Assembly: GCF_000272405.2 (NCBI RefSeq)
Contig: NZ_AJZM02000212.1
Coordinates: forward strand, 1-8,546
Source of the DNA: Vibrio tasmaniensis 1F-187
GTDB lineage: Bacteria > Pseudomonadota > Gammaproteobacteria > Enterobacterales > Vibrionaceae
DNA: 8,546 bases
Direction: 5' to 3'
How positions within the stretch are numbered: the stretch's first letter is position 1; each line of letters starts with the position of its first letter. The notes under the pieces were generated by a model. The model did no database searches. It was not told where the DNA came from and was given only the letters and a program-made list of their open reading frames with translations. Of this stretch, positions 1-5,337 are shown in pieces. Position numbers and translations under genes: made by a program.

Positions 1-29
1 AAAGGTCAACACGCCCTAATTACAGTTAT

Positions 30-58
30 AAAAATGGGCAGATAAACTGCCCATTTTT
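30..58 (+). terminator. Intrinsic terminator of an upstream unit
   Basis: A perfect 11-bp inverted repeat, AAAAATGGGCA at 30-40 and TGCCCATTTTT at 48-58, encloses a 7-nt loop. The A-rich left arm and T-rich right arm make it usable in both directions. Only a few codons of a possible upstream plus-strand gene (one frame stops with TAA at 17-19, ten bases before the stem) lie inside the window, so that gene cannot be identified. The hairpin is directly visible; the link to an upstream gene is inference. Confidence 0.75.
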
Positions 59-293
59 GCATTCATACAGTTAGGATTAACTATTTCCATAATTGAACCA
101 GAACTTAGAGCTATACAAAAAAAATTAAAATCGTTGTTGGTTATTGCAGTTATGTTTAATATACAATCATCAAGCAAAGGAATGGGTTATCGCCCCCCTA
201 TACAGCACAATCAAGATGGACAACAAGAACAGACATTTTCTTTGACTTAACTTTCGAAGAACTTCATCGCTTTGGCGTGACAATAAATAAAGC
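59..293. other. Intergenic leader, no gene seen
   Basis: This AT-rich stretch between the left-edge terminator and the first complete gene has no open frame with coding character on either strand. The only structure I would point to is a sigma70-like promoter candidate around 134-165. There, TTGTTG (134-139) lies 17 bp from TAATAT (157-162), and an overlapping register gives TTGGTT (137-142) 17 bp from TATACA (160-165). If used, it would give the next gene a 5' leader of more than 100 nt. Confidence 0.4.
134..165 (+). promoter_or_regulatory. Candidate sigma70 promoter for the outer-membrane protein gene
   Basis: Two overlapping -35/-10 registers can be read, each with a 17-bp spacer: TTGTTG/TAATAT and TTGGTT/TATACA. 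Both match the consensus only partly, and AT-rich DNA yields such matches by chance, so this is a weak call based on spacing and position upstream of the only plus-strand gene nearby. Confidence 0.25.
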
Positions 294-338
294 ATGACCA
301 AGCGCTTTACTCCACTATTACTATCTTTTGTAAGTCAT

Positions 339-866
339 ATGAAAATTAAAAATGTAATACCTCTACTGCTATGCCTCTTCTCTCATCAAGCTATATCTGC
401 GGCAAATTTCACAACGGACTTTGTAGAACTTGGGATGCAAGCAAAGCCTATGGGGTTAAGCGTGGATGGTGGACGCGACATCAACGATAGCTTGGCGATT
501 TTGGGCGGCCTTAGTACCAACACAGCCGAAGATGAAAGCAACTTTGATGCGTACATCGGCCCTCAAGTTTATGGTCCAATAACTCAAGGGATCGACTTAA
601 ATACGCAGCTGCTACTCCATTTCAACAAAAACTCATACGCAGCTGGAGAAACGAAAGCTTATGTCGAATTTAATGCGGGTATTCGAGCGTGGATCACTCA
701 GAGAGTAGAAGCCCATGTGCTTGCGGGTTCTAACGGAGAGCACTCAATCTTTACGTTTGGAGCCAGGTTCCATGCCACAGATAAAGCCGTATTTGCAGTT
801 GCTTCCAAAAACAACGGTCTTTACGGCCCTCAATTACAACTTTCGGTTAGATATCAATTTAAGTAG
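339..866 (+). CDS. Small exported protein, probable outer-membrane beta-barrel
   Basis: I do not recognise a named family. From ATG 339 the product is 175 residues. It opens with a typical Sec signal peptide: a basic start (MKIKN), a hydrophobic core (VIPLLLCLF) and a cleavage-type AISA-A near residue 21. The mature ~154 residues alternate polar and hydrophobic positions, have many Gly and Tyr residues, turns rich in N/D/G, and end in LSVRYQFK, an aromatic-rich final strand as in outer-membrane barrels. The size suits an eight-stranded barrel. The frame is open from ATG 294 (15 extra residues), but that extension would put a second hydrophobic stretch ahead of the signal peptide, so 339 is preferred. 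Neither start has a strong ribosome site. The gene is monocistronic, closed by the terminator at 909-948. Secretion is well supported; barrel topology is inference; substrate or role is unknown. Confidence 0.7.
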   Translation: MKIKNVIPLLLCLFSHQAISAANFTTDFVELGMQAKPMGLSVDGGRDINDSLAILGGLSTNTAEDESNFDAYIGPQVYGPITQGIDLNTQLLLHFNKNSYAAGETKAYVEFNAGIRAWITQRVEAHVLAGSNGEHSIFTFGARFHATDKAVFAVASKNNGLYGPQLQLSVRYQFK

Positions 867-908
867 CCACCTTTATAAACAACTTTCCGCTACTGTTGGA
901 TCTAACAT

Positions 909-948
909 AAAAATAGCGTCAGTAATTCAATACTGACGCTATTTTTTT
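909..948 (+). terminator. Strong bidirectional intrinsic terminator
   Basis: A perfect 16-bp stem is formed by AAAAATAGCGTCAGTA (909-924) and TACTGACGCTATTTTT (931-946) around a 6-nt loop, with the T run continuing to 948. On the minus strand it reads equally well into a T tract, so it probably ends both the outer-membrane protein gene and the convergent membrane protein gene whose stop is at 1066. Confidence 0.9.
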
Positions 949-973
949 ATCTCTAATTCAGACACATCCTATT

Positions 974-1009
974 AGTTATACGCTTACCTAAAGTTATACG
1001 CTTGCCTAG
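974..1009. repeat. Tandem 18-bp duplication
   Basis: Two head-to-tail copies, AGTTATACGCTTACCTAA (974-991) and AGTTATACGCTTGCCTAG (992-1009), differ at two positions. They lie in the convergent intergenic gap after the terminator. No gene or hairpin explains them; a local slippage duplication is the simplest reading. Confidence 0.8.
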
Positions 1010-1065
1010 CTATTGAGTTACCCATTGATATAGCGATGAACCGTGAACTACAAACATTCAGTAAA

Positions 1066-1719
1066 CTATGAGCATTTATCCAACTTGAGCTCGGCTGTCA
1101 CCTTAGTAAGACGTAATGCAATCGCGAAACACACTAAGTAAGGACTCACATACCAAAAGATACTTTCTAGCGGCTGCTTCACCTGAGCTTCTCTGGTTTT
1201 TATATATTGGTTTTTCTGCTTTTCATACTGACTCAGCATACCATCCACCCACACCGCATCACTTTCAACTAACGACACGCTAGGCGCAGGAACCGTAAAA
1301 TCCGATGCATTGGGTAACAAGGTGAAATCGACATCTTTAAACGTAATCGCCGTATTCAAATACCACAAACACGCGTCGTGGTACTGAGCGTAATTATCTA
1401 AAGATGGCTGACCTGTACAGGTATCACTTCTCAGCTTATCCAAAGAGAACTGCTGAACAGATTCTAAAATCGCCACCGCTCTGGTTTGTTCGGTTTCAAC
1501 CCAATCACCCGCCACCTTCGCTCGAATCTCAGACACGGCACCAAGCATTCCGATACCCGCTAAAAACGGCCATAAATAATCCATACGCTTCCATTTTCGC
1601 CGACTCAGGTTGAATCCACACCAAATTGGAATATGTAAGAGGAGCGTTAGTCCAAGTGACAGCAGAACGAAGTTCAAGGAGCTAGAGAGCATGAGCTCGC
1701 TATCGAAAAAGTTCTTCAT
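1066..1719 (-). CDS. Hypothetical three-TM inner-membrane protein
   Basis: The 217-residue product is not one I can place in a family. Hydrophobic helices are visible at about residues 13-34, 47-66 and 186-204. The basic loop RRKWKR (40-45) between the first two helices should be cytoplasmic, which puts the ~120-residue segment 67-185 in the periplasm and the lysine-containing tail in the cytoplasm. The periplasmic segment contains Cys101 and Cys117, which could form a disulfide, and a charged, probably helical stretch just before the last helix (about 163-184). The first Met at 1719 is taken; an internal Met at residue 10 is possible, and neither has a clear Shine-Dalgarno sequence. The gene stands alone: the next minus-strand gene ends 218 bp upstream behind a candidate terminator. 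No function is proposed. Confidence 0.7.
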   Translation of the reverse strand: MKNFFDSELMLSSSLNFVLLSLGLTLLLHIPIWCGFNLSRRKWKRMDYLWPFLAGIGMLGAVSEIRAKVAGDWVETEQTRAVAILESVQQFSLDKLRSDTCTGQPSLDNYAQYHDACLWYLNTAITFKDVDFTLLPNASDFTVPAPSVSLVESDAVWVDGMLSQYEKQKNQYIKTREAQVKQPLESIFWYVSPYLVCFAIALRLTKVTAELKLDKCS

Positions 1720-1795
1720 AATGATAAGCTTGCCTGTATAACCAAGAGAAATTTGATACTAGGTTCGATATAAGAAAAGTGTGTAAGAGGAAAGT

Positions 1796-1830
1796 AAAAA
1801 CAGCACTAAGAATTGGTGTTAACGCTGTTT
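1796..1830 (-). terminator. Candidate terminator of the marR unit
   Basis: Read on the minus strand, AAACAGC (1830-1824) pairs with GCTGTTT (1804-1798), with a short TTA/TAA inner extension. It is followed by five T (1800-1796). The stem is only 7 bp before an internal mismatch and sits about 110 bp after the stop of the small membrane protein gene, so it is a moderate candidate. Confidence 0.45.
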
Positions 1831-1889
1831 ATTTGGGCCTATAACCACCGATGGCAGGGCTTAACCACTCGTTACTCAGAAATGGCTAA

Positions 1890-1913
1890 GTTGTTCAGTT
1901 GTTCAGTTGTTCA
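1890..1913. repeat. Triple tandem 8-bp repeat GTTGTTCA
   Basis: Three exact head-to-tail copies of GTTGTTCA occupy 1890-1897, 1898-1905 and 1906-1913, 24 bases beyond the stop codon of the small membrane protein gene (on its 3' side). The repeat is non-coding here, so copy-number change would not alter a protein; it could only alter the 3' untranslated region. Confidence 0.85.
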
Positions 1914-1937
1914 CGATACACAAGATGCTAAAGGCTC

Positions 1938-2339
1938 TTACGCGCCAGACTTGAGGTAGATACCTACTTCTCTTAGCTGTGCTTTAATGTCTAACATTTG
2001 GACGTGAGATAGCACTAATTGGATCAAATTGAATATTGCTCCAGCGAACATCAAACCCGCGACATAACCAGACCATGCTTGGTGATCAACTTGATACAGA
2101 GTATTGAACGAAAGAACGAAGAAGATGAGACTGGAAAAACCAATAGCATACTCATTACAGTTGTAGACGTATGAATTCGTCGCGTAATCGTATTTGATTT
2201 TTACCTTTCCACCCGCTCTGCCTAGCTTAAGATTAAGAACATTTCCGCTAACCTCATATTCCAATCCATTAATTAATACAACGCGCTCTACTTTCTCAAG
2301 CATATCTGTTTTTTCCGTATTATTTTGAATACTGTCCAT
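1938..2339 (-). CDS. Small two-TM membrane protein downstream of marR
   Basis: The 133-residue product is not recognised. Residues 1-63 are hydrophilic and look like a small beta-rich domain (VVLINGLEYEV, VLNLKLG, KVKIKYDYA, YVYNCN). Two membrane helices follow at about 64-82 and 90-112, then a short amphipathic tail. The start at 2339 is supported by a GGAG/AGGG-type sequence a short distance upstream on the minus strand (within 2345-2357). An internal Met13 is an alternative. The gene begins 28 bp after the marR stop with no terminator between, so the two are very likely cotranscribed and both controlled by the operators upstream of marR. Its role may relate to the membrane stress or efflux function governed by that regulator, which is inference from position only. 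Confidence 0.7.
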   Translation of the reverse strand: MDSIQNNTEKTDMLEKVERVVLINGLEYEVSGNVLNLKLGRAGGKVKIKYDYATNSYVYNCNEYAIGFSSLIFFVLSFNTLYQVDHQAWSGYVAGLMFAGAIFNLIQLVLSHVQMLDIKAQLREVGIYLKSGA

Positions 2340-2367
2340 AGTCGTACCCTACTCCGTCACCTAAAAA

Positions 2368-2850
2368 TTATTCGTAAGCACTCAACCATGCTTTTAGAAG
2401 TTGGTTAGTGTTCTTCTTCTGGCTCGCAGACAATGACTTAACCAATTTTTTCTGCATTTCGACATGTTCAGTCATCATTTGGTCGATCAGAATAAGACCA
2501 TCTTTGGTTAGCTGAACACTCACGCTGCGTCTGTCTTCTTTGCTGTGCTCACGACGGATCAGCCCTTTAGCTTCTAGTTTATCAAGGCGATTGGTCATTG
2601 CGCCTGATGTCAGCATCATCGATCCGATCAGTTCTGATGGCGTCAGTTGATAAGGCTTCCCAGAACGTCGCAACGTTGCCAACACATCAAACTCACCAAG
2701 TTTCATGTCGTAATTTTTATGCAGATCGGCAACTTGCGTCTCCATATACTTGGCAATACGCATAATCCGGCCCATCATTGCCATTGGCTCAGTTTCTAAC
2801 TCAGGCTTTTCCTTTGCCCATTGCTCTACTACGCGGTCGATAGCATCCAT
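2368..2850 (-). CDS. MarR-family transcriptional regulator
   Basis: This 160-residue protein has the full MarR layout. An N-terminal dimerisation helix region (about 22-48) is followed by a winged helix-turn-helix at about 53-118. Within that, LTPSELIGSMMLTSGAMTNR carries the helix-turn-helix, KLEAKGLIRREHSKEDRRS leads into the wing with the typical DRR (106-108), and VQLTKDG closes it. C-terminal helices (118-158) complete the dimer interface. MarR proteins usually bind palindromes as dimers and let go when a small aromatic or oxidant ligand binds. The gene is divergent from an EamA exporter across 123 bp that contain two near-palindromic sites. It most likely represses itself, the small membrane protein behind it, and the exporter. 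A GGAG lies 12 nt before the ATG. The family assignment is firm; the ligand and targets are inferred. Confidence 0.92.
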   Translation of the reverse strand: MDAIDRVVEQWAKEKPELETEPMAMMGRIMRIAKYMETQVADLHKNYDMKLGEFDVLATLRRSGKPYQLTPSELIGSMMLTSGAMTNRLDKLEAKGLIRREHSKEDRRSVSVQLTKDGLILIDQMMTEHVEMQKKLVKSLSASQKKNTNQLLKAWLSAYE

Positions 2851-2889
2851 TTGCGATCTCGCTCCGTTATTAGTCTGATTAATTCAAAC

Positions 2890-2907
2890 TAGTTTAACAT
2901 AAAGATA
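2890..2907. promoter_or_regulatory. Candidate MarR operator, marR-proximal
   Basis: TAGTTTAACATAAAGATA matches the eamA-proximal site at 15 of 18 positions in the same orientation, but is less symmetrical itself. It lies 39 bp before the marR start. A TTTACA that could serve as a -35 for the exporter begins two bases after it. Binding by the adjacent MarR protein is inference from the repeat and its position. Confidence 0.5.
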
Positions 2908-2908
2908 C

Positions 2909-2935
2909 TTTACAACCATATGATCTAGGTATACA
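2909..2935 (+). promoter_or_regulatory. Weak candidate promoter for the EamA exporter
   Basis: TTTACA (2909-2914) and TATACA (2930-2935) resemble -35 and -10 boxes but with a short 15-bp spacer. An alternative -10, TATGAT, lies at 2919-2924. Either would sit between the two candidate operators, so a bound regulator could block both polymerase binding and escape. Confidence 0.3.
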
Positions 2936-2949
2936 GTTCATACAACCAT

Positions 2950-2967
2950 TATCTTAACGTAAAGATA
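2950..2967. promoter_or_regulatory. Candidate MarR operator, eamA-proximal
   Basis: TATCTTAACGTAAAGATA is an 18-bp near-perfect palindrome: it equals its own reverse complement except at one symmetric pair. It ends six bases before the exporter ATG, so it covers the place where a ribosome site would be. Its half-site, TATCTT, is like those of many MarR-type operators. A second, weaker copy lies 60 bp upstream in the same spacer. Confidence 0.65.
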
Positions 2968-2973
2968 TTTCAT

Positions 2974-3867
2974 ATGAACATATTATTAGCAATGATTCCC
3001 GCGTTCTTTTGGGGAACAACCTATGCAGTGACGCAATTTACGCTACAGGAATGGCCCCCCTTATTATTGGGTGCTTTGCGTGCGTTGCCTGCTGGTTTGT
3101 TATTGCTAGTAGTAAAACCGACACTGCCTCAAAAAGGCGAATGGCAGATCATTTTCACATTGGGTCTTATCAATATCGCGACCTTCTTTAGCTTAATTTT
3201 CGTGATGGCGTTGACGTTGCCTTCGGCAATCTCCGGTGTAGGTATGATCTCTGTGCCAGTGTTTGCGATGATCTTCCATTGGGTAGTAAAGAAACAGCGT
3301 CCGCAATTGATTCAAGCCTTGTCTGGTGTTGGATTAATCACATTGGCGTGGATATTGTTTAATCCAAGTCAAATCGCATTAAACCCAATAGGTTTAGGCG
3401 CCATGTTCGCTGCAATCATGTGTATCATTATCGGCAGTAGCATTACCAAGTCACTGGGTAATCGCATGCACTGGTGGAAGGTATTAACGTGGCAACTGAT
3501 TCTAGGCGGTACGATTTTATCTGTCGCGTCTGGCGTTCATGCGCTCATCGACCCACAGCCTTATGTTAACGCTGTGACTCATTTCGATACTCGTAACGCA
3601 ATAGGACTTGTTTGGGTGATTATCCTGAACACTGCCCTGGGTTACGGCATGTATGTGTGGCTACTGCAACGTATGTCCGTAGTTGATTTCACCTTCGGTG
3701 GCATCGCAAACCCAGTAGCTGGCATCGTGACAGGCATGGTGTTAATGGGTGAATCATTCACTGCAGTCCAGTATTCGCTAATGACCGGCATGATAGTGAT
3801 GTCGCTGCTACCACAACTTATTCTGGCAGTAAGACAGTACAAACAAGTTAAGCCTGTTACGCAGTAG
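2974..3867 (+). CDS. EamA-family (DMT superfamily) transporter
   Basis: The 297-residue product has ten predicted membrane helices in two EamA repeats (about residues 1-135 and 140-285). Family hallmarks include the opening PAFFWGTTYAVTQ, the conserved Arg in LLGALRALPAGLLLL, the end of the first repeat (SAISGVGMISVPVFAMI followed by the basic KKQRP loop), and the second repeat's equivalent around GGIANPVAGIVTGMVLMGE. Members are inner-membrane carriers that usually export amino acids, metabolites or toxic compounds; the substrate cannot be read from sequence. The length is normal for the family. The start at 2974 opens directly into helix 1 and has no strong Shine-Dalgarno; a candidate operator sits just before it. 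Divergence from a marR gene suggests inducible efflux of a compound sensed by that regulator. A terminator follows at 3893. Confidence 0.9.
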   Translation: MNILLAMIPAFFWGTTYAVTQFTLQEWPPLLLGALRALPAGLLLLVVKPTLPQKGEWQIIFTLGLINIATFFSLIFVMALTLPSAISGVGMISVPVFAMIFHWVVKKQRPQLIQALSGVGLITLAWILFNPSQIALNPIGLGAMFAAIMCIIIGSSITKSLGNRMHWWKVLTWQLILGGTILSVASGVHALIDPQPYVNAVTHFDTRNAIGLVWVIILNTALGYGMYVWLLQRMSVVDFTFGGIANPVAGIVTGMVLMGESFTAVQYSLMTGMIVMSLLPQLILAVRQYKQVKPVTQ

Positions 3868-3892
3868 ACGCAGCCTCTTAAACGTATTGCTC

Positions 3893-3923
3893 AAAAACGC
3901 GCCTCATTGAGGGCGCGTTTTTT
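3893..3923 (+). terminator. Bidirectional intrinsic terminator between convergent genes
   Basis: AAAAACGCGCC (3893-3903) pairs with GGCGCGTTTTT (3912-3922), with a further TC/GA pairing around a one-base bulge at the loop. T runs follow in both directions. It lies between the stops of the EamA gene (3867) and the MFS gene (3963) and can serve both. Confidence 0.88.
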
Positions 3924-3962
3924 GTTGGTGGCTAGACTCTCAAAGAACCAAAGAGTCGCGCT

Positions 3963-5246
3963 CTACTCAATATGTCGGACTTTGGTCATCAGCAGAGCTA
4001 AAGCGGTAAATAATTGAATAATGAAGCAGAGCACAAAAATATTTGGCACGTCGAATACTGTTACCAAATAACCGGAAGCCGCTAACCCAAAGGGCATCAA
4101 TAATTTAAATAAAGATCCCGTAATGCCTGCAACTCGGCCTAAATGTTGCTCATCGAAAGCTTCTTGCCGGTAACTCCAGATGCAAATACTGCTGTACACG
4201 CCAATCGCACTCACCCACATAAACGCGCCCATTAATACCCATTTACCATCAAGACTAAACAGCCCATCACCAACAAAAGATGACATTAAAAGTCCGCTAG
4301 CTTGGTCGCCGTCTATGAATAATACAGGAATAATAAAACCGACCGCTTCAAGTGCAATAGAGACCATAAGTAAAACACCTAAGCCGATGCGTTGACGAAC
4401 TTTGTCAGCAGTAAACGAACCTAACAGCCCTCCGATTCCAGATGCTGCAATCAGGTAGCCCACCTCCATATGGTTTAAAGCCAGCTCTGCTTTTGCAAAG
4501 TAGATAGCTTGAATCCAAAATACCGCTCCCGTGGTATTTATCACCATCACTGCTAAGGTAATGTGCCACATGTTCTTGTTCGCATACAAGATCAGCCAAC
4601 CCTCTTTCAGTGCGCTAATCACCGACTGATGAGCAACGGGCATAGCCGGCTTGAATTCCAATTTATTGAGCTGCCAAAACGCTAGCACATACATCACTGC
4701 AATAAGTAAAAACACATTATGTAACGCGGATAACAGAAGCAGACCACCAGACAAAACCGGGCCGACCGTTTCTAGCAAACTGTACAAAGAGCTCATTCTT
4801 GCGATGGCGGTATTTTGCATGTACTGAGGTAAAACGTTTTTCATCATCCCGATACGTGCATTGTGATAACCATAGTTAAACGCCATCATCAGGAATGCAC
4901 ACGGAAACAAAGCATATAGAGGGTTGGAAAGCCAACGCACTGCAATATATGAGATAACCAACACCAGCACTTGTCCGAGCAACATGCATTGTGACCAATG
5001 CTTTTTATTAAACTTATCAACCCATACACCGATGAACAGCGCTAAGAGTAGATTGGGCAAAAACTCGACCGCTCTCATCCACCCCATCATCTCTGAAGAC
5101 TGTGTTAACTCGTACACCAACAAGGGCAGAGCAAGGTCATAAATCTTGGTTCCAAATGCAACGAAGAACGCCGTCGAAAACAACACAATAAAGCTCGAGC
5201 TTTTCCAAATAGAGGACGTAGCCTCTTCTTTATTTACACCTTCCAT
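3963..5246 (-). CDS. MFS transporter, probable exporter
   Basis: This 427-residue protein has the 12-helix major facilitator layout. A motif-A-like loop, GVWVDKFNKKHW, lies between helices 2 and 3 (about 73-84), preceded by LPLLVYELTQSSEMMGWMRA and a helix-2 segment as in the MFS_3 group (enterobactin or macrolide exporter-like proteins). A central cytoplasmic loop around 195-215 separates the two halves, and a degenerate motif-A repeat occurs near TADKVRQRIGLG (about 278-289). AAAAGGA stands a few bases before the ATG at 5246, which supports the start. It is divergent from an SgrR-type regulator with a 91-bp shared spacer. In enterics the gene beside sgrR is the sugar exporter setA, also an MFS member, so sugar or sugar-phosphate-related efflux is a reasonable but unproved idea. 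The substrate cannot be determined from sequence. Confidence 0.88.
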   Translation of the reverse strand: MEGVNKEEATSSIWKSSSFIVLFSTAFFVAFGTKIYDLALPLLVYELTQSSEMMGWMRAVEFLPNLLLALFIGVWVDKFNKKHWSQCMLLGQVLVLVISYIAVRWLSNPLYALFPCAFLMMAFNYGYHNARIGMMKNVLPQYMQNTAIARMSSLYSLLETVGPVLSGGLLLLSALHNVFLLIAVMYVLAFWQLNKLEFKPAMPVAHQSVISALKEGWLILYANKNMWHITLAVMVINTTGAVFWIQAIYFAKAELALNHMEVGYLIAASGIGGLLGSFTADKVRQRIGLGVLLMVSIALEAVGFIIPVLFIDGDQASGLLMSSFVGDGLFSLDGKWVLMGAFMWVSAIGVYSSICIWSYRQEAFDEQHLGRVAGITGSLFKLLMPFGLAASGYLVTVFDVPNIFVLCFIIQLFTALALLMTKVRHIE

Positions 5247-5337
5247 TTTTCATTCCTTTTAAAAACAATCGAATAACCCTATTATCGAGATTAAAAGATG
5301 AAGAAAAATAGAAAGATTCAGCAAGGATTTCACCTTT
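5247..5337. promoter_or_regulatory. Divergent control region, MFS gene and sgrR-like gene
   Basis: Ninety-one bases separate the two start codons. TATTAT (5280-5285) is a fair -10 for the plus-strand regulator gene, with a poor -35 (TTTTAA, 5257-5262) 17 bp away. AAGGA at 5323-5327 is its ribosome site. An imperfect inverted repeat, TCGAATA (5269-5275) against TATTATCGA (5280-5288), overlaps the -10 and could be a regulator site. The spacer is too small for an SgrS-like RNA of the enteric size (over 200 nt). Confidence 0.4.

Noticed and set aside
1..19. Tail of an upstream plus-strand gene ending at TAA 17-19
   Set aside because: Only five codons are visible; placement before a terminator is suggestive but not enough for a feature.
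294..338. Upstream in-frame ATG of the outer-membrane protein gene as the true start
   Set aside because: It adds a second basic-hydrophobic stretch ahead of a complete signal peptide and has no ribosome site better than that of ATG 339.
1404..1613. Plus-strand open frame inside the three-TM protein gene
   Set aside because: Antisense to a complete frame with clear membrane helices, and its own translation has no family-like or membrane features.
3935..3957. Hairpin GACTCT...AGAGTC as a terminator for the MFS gene
   Set aside because: Only a 6-bp stem with an 11-nt loop and no T run in the minus direction; the stronger bidirectional hairpin at 3893-3923 suffices.
5247..5337. SgrS-like small RNA beside the sgrR-like gene
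   Set aside because: The spacer is 91 bp, contains no terminator hairpin, and is filled by the two start regions.
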